Shown in pieces: positions 1 through 11,755 of a stretch of DNA of 64,000 nucleotides. A model generated the notes under the pieces. It had not been told where the DNA came from. It saw nothing but the letters and a program-made list of their open reading frames with translations, and searched no databases. The position numbers were made by a program, and so were the translations under genes. Source of the DNA: Plasmodium malariae (taxonomy: Eukaryota; Apicomplexa; Aconoidasida; Haemosporida; Plasmodiidae); assembly GCF_900090045.1 (NCBI RefSeq), contig NC_041785.1, positions 496,001-560,000 on the forward strand. Reading direction: 5' to 3'. Position 1 is the first letter of the stretch, and every line of letters starts with the position of its first letter.

Positions 1-200
1 AATTAACTCTGTATTTAAAAAGGATAAATTATTATACGTTAAAATGGATAATCGTATTTTCGTGAAATGACGAATTATGCGGGAAAAATTTGCATACGTT
101 GATTAGTTATATATAAATGTATACATATATATATATATATATATATTATATCACATAAACTTGCGAATGTAGGCATGCATGTAAATATGTATGTACGTAT

Positions 201-989
201 CTATTCGTCTGTCAGCTCTTCTTGAAGGATCTGCTCGTACTCGAGCAACAATTTATTTTTTATACCTTTTGCCACCTTCATATATTCCTTTTGAGCTGGC
301 TTTAGTAACACATCCAAGTCTTCATTAATCATTGCATAAATATTTTTTTTGTTTTCATGAATGTTTTTGAATACCTTATTTTCATACTCATAAAATTCAT
401 CTATCTTTCTTTCTTCTTCAGCAATACTTGGAATATCTTCTTCATTAATATAGTCTATATGTTGAACTCCATTTTCCTTTTTAACTCTATCGGTTATATC
501 TTTTAATATATTCAGTTGTTTTAATACTGTTTTACTGGTATCACTGTTCAGGTTTTCAGTTTCCCCTTTCTCACCAACTTTTACTACTTCATTGTCATCA
601 TCACTTTCGTCATCTCTTTCGTCATAATATTCTTCATCATCCTCTTCATCATCCTCTTCATCATCAACTTCCTTATCACCTTCATATTCTTTGACTCTAC
701 TTTTCACACTTAAAAATGCTGCATCACCTAACGATTTATCTGTGTGTATCTCCTTTTCCATAGTTCTTCCTTCTGTATTCTCTAGATTACCACGATAATA
801 TGCTTTCTTACATTTTTTACCTGAACAAGCAATATCTATACTTGCGTTAGTAACAACCTCAATTTTTTTCTTCCCACCATTTTCATCATCTTTTTCCTTT
901 TCAACCTTTTCCCATTTCGTATATTTTCTCCTCGCTATTACAACGTGAAGAAATAAAAGAAATAAAATATATGTTATGTACCCTTTCAT
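201..989 (-). CDS. Small secreted acidic protein, unknown function
   Basis: This is a single-exon frame of 262 residues that starts at a true ATG. The N-terminus has a hydrophobic run after MKGYITYILF that looks like a cleavable signal peptide, so the protein probably enters the secretory pathway. Around residues 105-137 there is a strongly acidic Asp/Glu stretch (repeats of DDEED), followed by a charged, mostly helical C-terminal half. The mature part has only two cysteines, close together in the motif CSGKKCKK. I see no enzyme motif or transmembrane segment after the signal. The next gene on the same strand is also secreted and acidic, so the pair could be related in role, but I see no clear sequence similarity between them. 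I do not recognise the family; secreted ookinete or merozoite proteins of Plasmodium look like this. Confidence 0.7.
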   Translation of the reverse strand: MKGYITYILFLLFLHVVIARRKYTKWEKVEKEKDDENGGKKKIEVVTNASIDIACSGKKCKKAYYRGNLENTEGRTMEKEIHTDKSLGDAAFLSVKSRVKEYEGDKEVDDEEDDEEDDEEYYDERDDESDDDNEVVKVGEKGETENLNSDTSKTVLKQLNILKDITDRVKKENGVQHIDYINEEDIPSIAEEERKIDEFYEYENKVFKNIHENKKNIYAMINEDLDVLLKPAQKEYMKVAKGIKNKLLLEYEQILQEELTDE

Positions 990-1408
990 CCTTTAAAAAT
1001 AATAAAAAAAAAAAAAAAAAAGTAAAATAAAAAAATGTCTCCAAAAATATAAACACAATGGTTTAAACCAGTTTAAGAAGAATATTAAAAATAAAAAAAA
1101 GCATTTAATATCGTACTATTACGCAAATAAGGTGTTAATACAAACAGAGTAATAGAAATGCAGTGTGTGTATTTTTCGCAATATAGTGCTAATACTACAA
1201 AAAGGATAAACAAACGAACAAACAAATAAAAAAACATATAAATAAAGTGCACAAATAAAAGAACAACATATAACAAACCATTAAAAAGTTGTCTACAAAA
1301 ATAAAGTTCAGGGAGACATTGTGCAAATGGCGTGTACATTATAAGACAAAATACACAGCATGAAAAATACACAAAAAAGGGAAAATTCAAACGTTTATTT
1401 TTCTTCAG

Positions 1409-1463
<55 letters not shown>

Positions 1464-1691
1464 ATTTGATTTCAGTATTAGAGGAAAAAATCGTGTACTT
1501 TTTTTAAAAAGCTCCTTGCATCGTTGTCAAAGCGGATAGCATTAAAGACATCTCATATTTATTCTATATTTTTTTTTTTTTTTTTGTGATAAAAATAAAA
1601 AGATGCTTTCATTTTTTTAGCTGTATTAAAAAAAAAAAAAAAAAAAAATTTTTACCTGAACAACATTATTTTGCAACATAGTTGTACATAA

Positions 1692-1722
<31 letters not shown>

Positions 1723-2900
1723 GCAGCTAGCTAAATAACGGAAATATAGTAATGTTCTTTATAATGACAAGTGAACTAAAATTTAATATATGAAACTTTT
1801 AAATCTATAAAAAATAACGTGTCAACCCTTATAAATATGAGGAAAACTTAAAAGTCAAAAAAAGTTCAAATTAGTATAAATATTATTCATTGTTATTATA
1901 AAAATATACCATTATTGTAATATTCAAACATTAAATTCATTCAATTGATGAAAGCTATAAAAATGTCGCATCAATCTTTATCAAATTAGACAAGTACAAA
2001 AAAATACTATGTAGAAAATAAGAATGCTCGTAAATATATTTCGACATAGACCCATAAAAATATGGACCATATTTTTCAAATTCTTTTTAATTACATATAA
2101 TCTATTAATTCAAAATTATAGTTAACAACTGTACACTACAACTTTGATTTTAATACATTCATTAATAATTGTTCTTTTTCTGAATTTTTTATTATGTGCA
2201 TTTTTTCCTTTTACTTACTCTAATTCTTCTATTTATTTCTTCTCTTTTTTTCTTTTTTTTTTTTTTTTTTCCTACCTTAATTCCAATGTCATAGAATGAT
2301 GTGTAAAACAAAAACCAAAAAAAAAAAAAAAGGAAAAATGAAGTTATAATTTGTAATTTTAAAAGTTGTTAGATTTATGAAATAGTAATAACATCAGAAA
2401 GCATGTATATTTCGCTCAAGTGTCATATAAATTATTTCCATAAAAAATAAGAATCAGCCATGGTGTAAAGAAATTTAAAGCAAATAAGCTACTAAAGGAA
2501 AGGCAATAAAACAAACAAATGAGTAGTGAACGAATAACGAATGAATAACAAATATGCAGAGATATAACCAAACTGAAGAGATTAAAGATAGGTTTAACAA
2601 CGAAGTGAAAAAACGAATAAGCATAATATGCTAAAATAAAATATGTATCAAGCACAAAAAAATGAAAAATATAACGATTCGTAAATTAAAAACTTTAATT
2701 ATAAGCAAATTTTAGAATCAGGTACAAGATACCTAAAACATCAAGATGTTAAATGAAGTTGTTTTTCCATTTTCTTTAAAAAGGAATATTAAAAGAATAG
2801 TCCTTGTACATACATTTGTATCACGAATGTTCAGCATAAATGTCCAGAACAAATGGGATGTTAAAAGAAGCCGTTTTATGGATAACACATAAAGATGGAT
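990..2900. other. Intergenic, AT-rich, no gene seen
   Basis: This 1.9 kb lies between two minus-strand genes and should hold the promoter of the small secreted protein and the 3' end of the larger one. It contains a (TA)n tract at about 1412-1453 and long T or A runs at about 1570, 1630, 1700 and 2255. Short open frames at 1085-1411 and 2416-2655 (minus) are hydrophobic AT-rich read-through with no coding-like composition, and I do not call them. Confidence 0.6.
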
Positions 2901-5900
2901 TTATTTTTTCCCCTGTTCATTAATTTTTTCAAACTCATCAAATTGTTCAATTATTTTATTGTCTGAAGGAGCGGGATTTTTTAATTCTTCTTTTATTTTT
3001 CTTTCCATTCTTTTCAATTTTTTGAATTCTTTATTAATTTTCTTTATTTCATGTTTTATTTCCTTTTTATTTAAATTGGTTTCATTTGAATCATCAGACA
3101 TACTTAACAAAGAACTTTTGTCCGTAGAAACTTTTTTCCCTAAAGGACCTATAGATTTTACTCTTGAAGCAGAATCATTTTTTTTTAAGGATTTTTTTTT
3201 ATTATTTAGATCCTTATTAAATTCATTATTCTTTTCATTTATTGTTCTTGCTGTTTTACTTGTCACACCTTCGATAGACTTTTTCATTTCCTTTACGCCT
3301 TTATCAATGCCATTTGTAAAATTATTCTTGGTCTTATTGATTCCATCAGTTACACCATTTATGACCTTATTAGTAGCACTTGTTACATTATTCTTGGCCT
3401 TATCAATGCCACTTGATACATTATTCTTGACCTTATCAATTCCGTTTGTCACACTATTCTTGACCTTATCAGTGCCACTTGACACATTATTCTTTACTTT
3501 ATCAATTCCGTTTGTCAAACTATTCTTGACCTTATCAGTGCTCTCTTTGGCCGATTTCACAGCTTTGTCAATAACGCTTTTCCCTTTTTCTTTAATTTTA
3601 TCAGCTCCTTTATTTGCTTTCTTTTTAGATTTATCAATGACTTTTTTGGTACCACTTTTTAGTTTACCAGTGTCATTCTTCAATCTGCCCTTAAACTTAT
3701 CAGAGCTTTTTCTGGCTGCTTTCACAGCTTTGTCAGCAATATGTTCTCCTTTCTTTTTTATTATGTAAGATCCTTTTTTTGCCTTTATTTTAGTTTTATT
3801 CATAGCATTTTTTGCACTCTTTTTAATTGCATTCTTACTATCTTCAACTACTTCCAGTGCTTTATTAGCATATTTTTTCCCTTTTTCTTTAACCTTATAG
3901 GCACCCTTTTTTGCTTTTTTATATTTATCAATACTCTTTTTTGTTACTTTCTTAATTTTATCTATAAATTTATTACCTTTTTTTGATAATTTATCCAAAT
4001 TAAACTTTTTATTTATAGATCTTGATACTTTATTTGTTGCTGAGTCTATCAGATTATTAGTCCCTTTTTTCACCAAACTACTTAACAAGTTTTTTACTCC
4101 TGATAATTCACCATCATCATTTTCCTCATCGTTTTCAACATAATCCTCGTATTCATCGTCGTTTTCGTCATAATCCTCATATTCATCGTCGTTTTCGTCA
4201 TAATCCTCATATTCATCGTCGTTTTCGTCATAATCCTCATATTCATCGTCGTTTTCGTCGTAGCTTTCATATTTATTTTCTACGTCATCCTCGTCGTAGT
4301 CCTCGTGTTCATCGTCGTTCTCGTCGTAATCCTCATATTCATTATCGTCTTCTACATTTTCTTCATCATCTTCATAGTCTTCATCCTCCATATAATCCAT
4401 ATCATTCTCATCGATATAATCCCCCGCATCATCATTATCATCGTCCGGCATTTCATCATTCTTCGCTCCACTTAACACTTGCGTAAAGGATGCTGTATCT
4501 TCTAAGTGGCCTTTATTTGTTTGTAGATGTGATAAGTCTAATGCTTCATCTCCATTACTATACAATTTATCACCATGAGCAATAGTACCACTATCATTAC
4601 TTATGTTTTGTGACACCTTAAGGTTTGATTCACTCATTGGTAAATTTGAAGTATTATAAAAAGAATTTTCATAACCTGAATTTTGTACTTCTGTTTTTTC
4701 CTTTTTTTCATTCTCGTACCAGGTTTCTCTGCCAATATTAAAATTCTCATTGACCATATATTTTAAACCAACTGAATAATCATCAGCAAATATTTGGTTC
4801 TGTAAAATTGCTTTAAAAAAAAGAGTACATTTTCCGTTATCATCAATATTTTCCACAGAATTATCATTCGACGTCCCTCTTGGTGAATAGTTGAAGGTAT
4901 GGTTTTTAATGTCTACCTCTTTGTTCGCGCTTCTTACTTCTTCTGCCTCTGTGTCTATTTGTGCCTTTGCTTCTTCTGATTCTGCTTCCCCTACTTTATC
5001 CGGGAAAAATGATTCCAGCACATTATCCCTCTTCAATAAATCATAGCAATAAAATACTTGTCTAACGGAAGATATGAAAAGATCATCCATGTTATTTTCT
5101 AAAATTTTATTATAACTTTCTTCATGTTTTTTATCTTGTAATAAATATATTACCTTTTTCTTCATCATAAACGAATTATTCAAATTTTCTAATAATTCAT
5201 AAAGGGGAGCATTGTGCATGCTGGAGTTATCTTTCCGCATGTTCCCATTTCCTTCTGACTGTTCATACATTATTAACTTCTCTTTTTCATCTACTAATTT
5301 GTTCTTAAGGGACTTATGTATATTTAATACATGACTTATACTATCTATGTAATTAATTATATCATCAATAGTTTCAATATATTCTGAATAATTACTATAT
5401 AAAATGGGACTACTATTCGTTAACTGTACATTCGATATAATAGACTCAGCTGATTCCATTTGTTTATCCAACTTTCTGTATTCCTTATCCAAGATCGATT
5501 CAGTATTACTAATTTTTTCATCTTTAGGTAAAAAGGAAATGTAATCTAAAGTTTTATCTAACCCTTTAAATAATTCACTCTTGTTATTTTCATTTAATTT
5601 TTCTAAATTTAAATTAAAAGTATACCTCATATAACAATAAGTTGTGAATCTACCTTTTGAATTCTTCTGATAAACTTTACGTACCATATGAATATCATTT
5701 TCTGTAGATTCTTCAGATGAAATAACTTTCATATTATTTCCATCTTCTCTGTAATTTTCTTGTTCGCCCTGAATATCATTTTGTGTTTCTCCACTATCGT
5801 CTTCAGTATTATCAACATTAGCATCTGCATTAACATCCTCATTAACGTCCGTTTCATCATCACTCAAATGTCCTAAACTTATATCTTCTTTTTTTTTCTG

Positions 5901-6179
5901 TACATCATTTATACCTTTTAATTTGTCTATTTCCTGTACGATTAGGGCTCTTTCAAGAACATTCTCTTTTATTTTTTCAAATGTTTTAATTTTTATTTTT
6001 TTCCCATTTTGAATAATAATCTTTTCTTTTTTTAAATGCTCATTTGATAATAGTAAATCTTTATCTACTAACTCTATTTTTAAATTAATTTTTTTATCGT
6101 GAAGCTGTCCACGATAAAGAACTGGAAAACAAACAGACAGACAACAAAAAAAAGTGGCTAACAGTTTGAATTTTCCCAT
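2901..6179 (-). CDS. Large secreted protein with acidic decamers and a lysine-rich 11-mer repeat domain
   Basis: A single-exon frame of 1092 residues begins at an ATG and has an N-terminal signal peptide (hydrophobic core LLATFFCCLSVCFPVLY). Residues about 25-560 are a charged, non-repetitive region. An acidic block follows, built from decamers of the type ENDDEYEDYD (DNA about 4130-4330). From residue 738 to about 978 the protein is made of some 21 consecutive 11-residue units, such as GIDKVKNNVSS and VIDKAVKSAKE, with one unit of ten. The unit pattern (small/Thr, hydrophobic, Asp/Asn, Lys, hydrophobic, Lys) fits an amphipathic helix like those of synuclein, perilipin or LEA proteins. The tail is Lys/Glu-rich coiled coil. 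I see no transmembrane segment after the signal. I do not recognise the family; a surface, vacuole or membrane-associated role is inference. Confidence 0.8.
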   Translation of the reverse strand: MGKFKLLATFFCCLSVCFPVLYRGQLHDKKINLKIELVDKDLLLSNEHLKKEKIIIQNGKKIKIKTFEKIKENVLERALIVQEIDKLKGINDVQKKKEDISLGHLSDDETDVNEDVNADANVDNTEDDSGETQNDIQGEQENYREDGNNMKVISSEESTENDIHMVRKVYQKNSKGRFTTYCYMRYTFNLNLEKLNENNKSELFKGLDKTLDYISFLPKDEKISNTESILDKEYRKLDKQMESAESIISNVQLTNSSPILYSNYSEYIETIDDIINYIDSISHVLNIHKSLKNKLVDEKEKLIMYEQSEGNGNMRKDNSSMHNAPLYELLENLNNSFMMKKKVIYLLQDKKHEESYNKILENNMDDLFISSVRQVFYCYDLLKRDNVLESFFPDKVGEAESEEAKAQIDTEAEEVRSANKEVDIKNHTFNYSPRGTSNDNSVENIDDNGKCTLFFKAILQNQIFADDYSVGLKYMVNENFNIGRETWYENEKKEKTEVQNSGYENSFYNTSNLPMSESNLKVSQNISNDSGTIAHGDKLYSNGDEALDLSHLQTNKGHLEDTASFTQVLSGAKNDEMPDDDNDDAGDYIDENDMDYMEDEDYEDDEENVEDDNEYEDYDENDDEHEDYDEDDVENKYESYDENDDEYEDYDENDDEYEDYDENDDEYEDYDENDDEYEDYVENDEENDDGELSGVKNLLSSLVKKGTNNLIDSATNKVSRSINKKFNLDKLSKKGNKFIDKIKKVTKKSIDKYKKAKKGAYKVKEKGKKYANKALEVVEDSKNAIKKSAKNAMNKTKIKAKKGSYIIKKKGEHIADKAVKAARKSSDKFKGRLKNDTGKLKSGTKKVIDKSKKKANKGADKIKEKGKSVIDKAVKSAKESTDKVKNSLTNGIDKVKNNVSSGTDKVKNSVTNGIDKVKNNVSSGIDKAKNNVTSATNKVINGVTDGINKTKNNFTNGIDKGVKEMKKSIEGVTSKTARTINEKNNEFNKDLNNKKKSLKKNDSASRVKSIGPLGKKVSTDKSSLLSMSDDSNETNLNKKEIKHEIKKINKEFKKLKRMERKIKEELKNPAPSDNKIIEQFDEFEKINEQGKK
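3246..3968 (-). repeat. About 21 in-frame 33-bp repeats (11-residue units)
   Basis: These encode residues 738-978 of the secreted protein. The register holds across the whole run apart from one 10-residue unit near the start. The last eight units are the most alike and alternate between GIDKVKNNVSS-like and GTDKVKNSVTN-like forms, which suggests recent duplication of a two-unit block. Confidence 0.85.
4130..4330 (-). repeat. 30-bp repeats coding for acidic decamers
   Basis: Tandem units encode ENDDEYEDYD and variants inside the secreted 1092-residue protein. Several copies are identical at the DNA level, which marks recent expansion or homogenisation. Confidence 0.85.
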
Positions 6180-7824
6180 AGTAACTTCTCACTATTTGGT
6201 AATAAAAATAAAGAGAAAAAATAAAGCAAAACACATAAAAAGTGCGAAATACACAAAATATACAAAATAGGCAAAATAAAACAAAACAAAGCAAAAACAA
6301 AATCAAAAACAAAATAATACTGTAAGTATGATTATACTTAATACTTCACAGTTAATTTAAAGTTAACACATGTATATATACCCACATGTGTTGTACAACT
6401 GAGTCTCAATATTGTAACATCACAACCGATAGGAAGTTCTTCGGTCTAATTGTGTCTTTTTATAATCTTTTAAATGAATCAGAGAATTTTTTTCCTTTTT
6501 TTTTTTTTTTTTTTTATTGAAAAAAAATATATAAATGTTTTTCTTTTTTTTATTTTACTTTATTTTATATTTTAAATAATATATTTATTTTTTAATAAGG
6601 TACATAATATTATCATTGTATGATCTTTTTTTTTTTTTTTATATTTTTCCTTTGACAACTACTAAAAATAAAGCGACAAAATAGTAGCTAGTTCTTTTCT
6701 TTACCTGACCAGTTCATAACAAGTTACTTTTTTTTTGTATTATTTTTGGAAGAATGGCTATTATTTCTACATTATTTCACGAAAAGGACAAAAAATACAT
6801 GAACGGTACAGAATATAATTTGGGCATAAGACATTTTGGCTATAAATAAATAAATATAGATATATATATATATATATCTATATTTTTTTTTTTTTTTTTC
6901 TTATTTATCCTGTTAGAATTACAACATCGTCTACACACGTCAAAATAAAGCCGCTTTTCAACATCCATTTTGCGTATCATTCTTCAATACTGTAATATTT
7001 TTTTATAAATTAAAAAAAACTTAAAGAGCTTTTTTACTTTTACGATTTTATACTTCTGTAAAGGGATGCTTAATATTTATTGTAACCAAATTTGGCAAAG
7101 TTTTCCTTTGAATATTTTTGCACATAATACGAAAGATAAATCGCGTATTCCAGAGAAAACAAAAAAATAAAAAATAAAAAATTACAAATCAGCATCTATT
7201 TCATGTGACATACTCAATTTTAAAGGATATACAAAAAATAGATTTTTCACTTAGTTCATTATCAATACAATACGCAATACTTCGTGATATTAAAATAACA
7301 ATTCAGTTGAACATAATGTCCAAAATACATGTATATGTATTATAATAAAAAATAGATCGATGAGCATATGAAATAATTTATTATTCCTCACGTAATGTTA
7401 GTACACAAATTTAAACTACGCTAAATGAAAACATTGCTCCAAAATATATCAAACATTTGCAGCTTCATCCACTTATCAAAATTGCATATTTTCCATATCG
7501 TCATGTCGCGTTGAGTGAATACCCGCGGTGATATTTGTACAGGAAGAGGGATATATGAAAAAAAAAGCACACACACAGACACAAAGAGGCCAAAACTAAT
7601 ACACATTATAATAATACAACAATATTTAGCCTCCACTGTAACATATATATATATATATATGTGTATATGTGTGCATACGCACATGATGCGTACAAGGGAA
7701 CACAAACATGACTTCACTATGCAAAATGAAAAGTTGTTTCAAGCTAAAAGTCACTACATTTAAATGGATATAGCAAATTACATAGGAAAACGAAATTAAT
7801 GTAAATTTGTCCATTAATTAAAAT
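6180..7824. other. Intergenic between secreted protein and AlaRS
   Basis: This 1.6 kb holds the promoter of the secreted protein and the AlaRS 3' region (both minus strand). It has poly-T runs (about 6488, 6627, 6884) and (TA)n tracts. A G+C-richer patch at about 7421-7560 on the minus strand contains a short open stretch starting MTIWKICNFD and ending at a stop near 7421. It could be a terminal exon, but I found no convincing upstream exon. Confidence 0.5.
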
Positions 7825-10800
7825 CTAATGATACTTCTTTATCTCTTGCTCTACGACTTTTTTCAAAAACATTCCTTTATCTTTATCTGTTGATCCAAAA
7901 GCTTTATTTTTGCTTCCCCCTGAATGGCCCTCTACGGATTTCATTATTTGCATCATAAAAAGATCTGCTTGTATATTTTTATTTCTTAAAGAATCCTTTA
8001 CTTCAAAAACGCAATATGTATTACTCTTATCCACAATAATAAAAAAGTAACTTAAATATTTATTCGTTTTACAGTAAGATTGAACTATTTTTTCTAAAAC
8101 TTTTTGGTTTCCATTTAAATCATCAAAAAATTTTATATCTAATAACATATCATTTTTTTTTTCTAAAGCATATGCTTTTCCAATACCCATTGCCTTATTG
8201 AATAATTCCTTTTGCATGTTTTTTGTTTTTTCAATAATATTCTTTTCAATTTTTTCTAATTCTTGTAGTATGCAATTTTTTTTAATATATGGTAAAAATT
8301 TATCTTCTTTTAAAATTCTCTTACAATTTTGTACATCCGTTAATTTCCCTTCATTTGGGTTTTCAAAAATATGTTTATATTTCACATATATGTCATTAAA
8401 TTTTTTTTCAATTTCATCTGCCTTTTTATTCGTCACTGCACTAATCCTGTATATACCTTTTCCTATGCTCTCCTCAGACGTGATGATAAATTTTTTTATA
8501 TATTTTGTATTAGCTATATGTGTACCTCCACACAATTCTATTGAACATAGATAAGAATAATTTACATCTAAATTATGTAATATTTTATTTACATCATTGT
8601 CTATGAATACTACATTAACCTTATCTGCGTAATCTTCTTCAAAGATAGCTCGAATGCCTTTTATCTTCTTGCTCTCTGTTAAATTCATAGTCTCAACTGA
8701 AACCTTCAATTCTTGGTTTATTAAATCGTTAATTTCTTTTTCAATTTTGCTTATTAATTCATTGTTTATATTTTCGAAGAAAGAAAAATCAAATCTAAGT
8801 TTTTCATCATCTACTAGAGAACCCTTTTGATCGCACTTAAATATAGTGGAATCCGAATTATTGGTTTCATTTTGGTTATATACCTTCCCATTGATAGTAT
8901 TATACTGCCCATTAGAACATTCCGTTGTATGACTGTTAGAAGTATCGTTTTCATTATTCATAACTTTACCATTTAATTTATCTTCACTGGTGAGTCCATT
9001 TTTTTTATTTACATATTCACTTAGAACTTTTCTTATCATAAAATTCAACAAATGTGTAGCTGTGTGGTTACAAGCGACAAGTTTTCTCCTTTCAAAATCT
9101 ACAACTGTTTGTACTAAATCGTTTTTTTTAATATTCCCTTGTAATAACATTCCAATATGTAGTACATAATCCCCCATTTTCTGAACATTTAAAACTTCAA
9201 ATTTCATTTGATCCTCATTTTGAATAAACCCGGTGTCATATATCTGACCTCCATTTTCGTAATAAAAATTTGTTTCTCTCAAAATTAGGGCATATTTTTT
9301 TTTATCCTCCTTTGTGAATGATATATTATTTAAAAAGTTTGACCCATCATAAATAATTTGCACACATGTGTTCAACTTAAAATCATTCTTTTCTTCATTG
9401 TTGTTCCAGATGTATTTATGATGATCTACAGTCGGACAAATGTCATATCTATTTTTCAATTCATGTGCTTTTTCAACTGGTAAATCAAAAAATTTCGTCA
9501 TTTTAAAATTATTAGTGTCCGATATTAACTGATGCTTTTTGAATAACTCATTAAATTCTTCAATGTTTAATTTGACGTTCATTTCTTCACACATCATTTC
9601 TATTAAGTCCACGGGGAACCCGTACGAAGTGTACAGATCGAAAGCGTCCTTCCCGCTGAACAGAGCTCTACCAGAACCACTATCCCTACTGAGAATATCA
9701 TTAACATCATTAACCCCTGCTTTTACGCTACTAACGCTGTTTGTGCTTCTTTGTCCCTTCCTCACCATTTTGTAGAACTGGTCCATCCCCTTCTCCAAAG
9801 TTTTATTAAACAGAACTTCCTCCTGCATAATAACACTTTTAATGTAATCTATCTTTTCCTTATTCTTCAAATCTTTAAAGCAGTTTCCAAGTATAACACA
9901 TACCGAATCAACTAACTTGTAAAACCATAACACATTGCTTTTAATCTTGAATACCTGCTTTCCTACTCTTACTGCTCTTCTTATAATTCGACGAATAACA
10001 TAATTCCTCCCTTCATTACTCGGTAGGCAACCATCATTAATTGCTATAGTAACACATCTTATATGATCACTAATAACTCTATATGCATAATCTACTCTAT
10101 CTTGATCCTCTTCATTAATTCTCCCTTTATAATCAGGGAGATAATTAAAAATATCTTTTATTTGTTTAAAAATGGGTTGAAAAAGATCAGTATCATAATT
10201 ACTATCCACATTTTGCAAAATGGATGTAATTCTTTCTAACCCCATACCTGTATCAATACATGGAAAAGGTAACTTGTTCATATTTTTTTTTTCATCTTTA
10301 TTATATTGCATAAAAACAATATTCCAAATTTCTAAAACACTAGGATCATCTTTATTAACTAAATTAGATGCATCTCTATTCCCTATTCTATCATAATGTA
10401 TTTCTGAACAAGGACCACATGGACCTGTTTCTGCCATTTCCCAAAAATTTTCTTTCATACCAAATGGTAAGATACGTTTCTCATCTATATATTTACACCA
10501 TATTTTTTTGGTTTCTATATCTTCAGGACAACTAGCCAAATCTTTGTCACCTCCAAAATAAGTAACATATAATCTATTCGAATCAATTTTATAAATGTTT
10601 GTTAATAAATCCCATGCATATTCTATACTTTCTTCTTTAAAATAATCACCAAAACTCCAATTACCTAACATTTCAAAAAACGTATGATGATATACATCTT
10701 TACCCACATCATCCAAATCGTTATGTTTTCCACCTGCTCTTATACATTTCTGTGTATCTACAGCTCTTTTCAATTTTCCTAAATCACTATTCTTATCTAT

Positions 10801-11506
10801 ATTACCTAAAAATATTTTTTTAAATTGATTCATTCCTGCATTTGTAAATAATAATGTGTTGTCATTGTATGGTATCACAGATGCACTCTCTACTACTGTA
10901 TGATCCTTTTTTTTAAAATAGTTTATAAAACTGCTTCTTACCTCTTCCGAGCTCATATAACTGTTTCTTCTTTTCTGTACTCCATTATTTTGATTATTAT
11001 TTCCTTTTATTTGCTTTACATGATTAATACTGACATTCGCCATATCGATCGGGTGCCCCCCTTCCTCAGCGCACCACCTCTTCTCGGATTCTCCTCTGCA
11101 ATTATTCATTATCTGAACTTTGGCTAAGCCGTTTTCGCTTTTTTCTCTTTTTGCTATCTCTGCTTCTTTATTCTCTAACGTGCACTCCACTCCCACACGA
11201 TGCTCACTAGTGCTGCTTTCGCCGCTTCTGGTACTACTGTCGCTTCTTCGGATTTCGCTTCCTCTGCTACAACCGCACAAGTTGACAAAACCGAAGCTGC
11301 TCCAACTCACTAATTTGTTCTTCTTTATCCAACCAACGGTTTGCACTTTCTCCCTTATGCAGCTAAGAAACATGCAACAACTTAATGTCCTTCTATTCTT
11401 TTTTCTTTTTATTAAATGAAACTTCGTACATTGAACCTTAAAAAAGATTTTTCTGTTCAATGCGTTTTCTTTATCACTCTTTCCAATGAAAAATGGAACA
11501 ACCTTC

Positions 11507-11541
<35 letters not shown>

Positions 11542-11755
11542 CTTTTATTAAATTTCTCTTCCCCTTTCTTACACAATTCCTAACAGATGGCGATTCAAAT
11601 TTTATGCCCCTACTACTTCTACCATTACCTACTGCTAACAGTTTATTTTCCGTCCTCAATATTTGTGGGCTTATGATGTGGCAAATTCCAACGCTACCTT
11701 TTTGGTGTATACTTAATAATAAATATAAAAAAGTAAACGGAAAAAAAAGAATCAT
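7825..11755 (-). CDS. AlaRS: Alanine--tRNA ligase, probable dual cytosol/apicoplast form
   Basis: Proposed exons are 11573-11755 and 7825-11436, giving about 1264 residues. The main frame runs to 11508 but has no ATG at its 5' end (it opens with GTG), so an upstream exon is needed for the long form. An ATG at 11755 opens a signal-peptide-like segment (MILFFPFTFLYLLLS) followed by a basic stretch, ending at a GTAAGA donor. Splicing to the TTTTTTAAG acceptor at 11437 keeps frame. The catalytic core starts near MSSEEVRSSF (residue 185 of the unspliced frame). It shows GMNQF (class II motif 1), HHTFFEMLGNWSFGDYF, GPCGPCSEIHYDR and DTGMGLERI (motif 3). The editing domain has HTATH (about 815-819) and CGGTH (993-997) zinc ligands, with an Asn-rich insert between them. 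In P. falciparum a single AlaRS gene serves both compartments. Internal ATGs at residues 156 and 185 could start the cytosolic form. Confidence 0.9.

Noticed and set aside
7421..7814. Minus-strand frames after the AlaRS stop (MDKFTLISFSYV... and MTIWKICNFD...)
   Set aside because: The first starts 10 bases after the AlaRS stop codon and soon enters (TA)n; the second lacks a usable acceptor. Possibly AlaRS 3'UTR.
11436..11508. Start of AlaRS at 11508
   Set aside because: The codon there is GTG and the next upstream bases are a 30-base A run on the coding strand; the upstream ATG exon or internal ATGs are more plausible.
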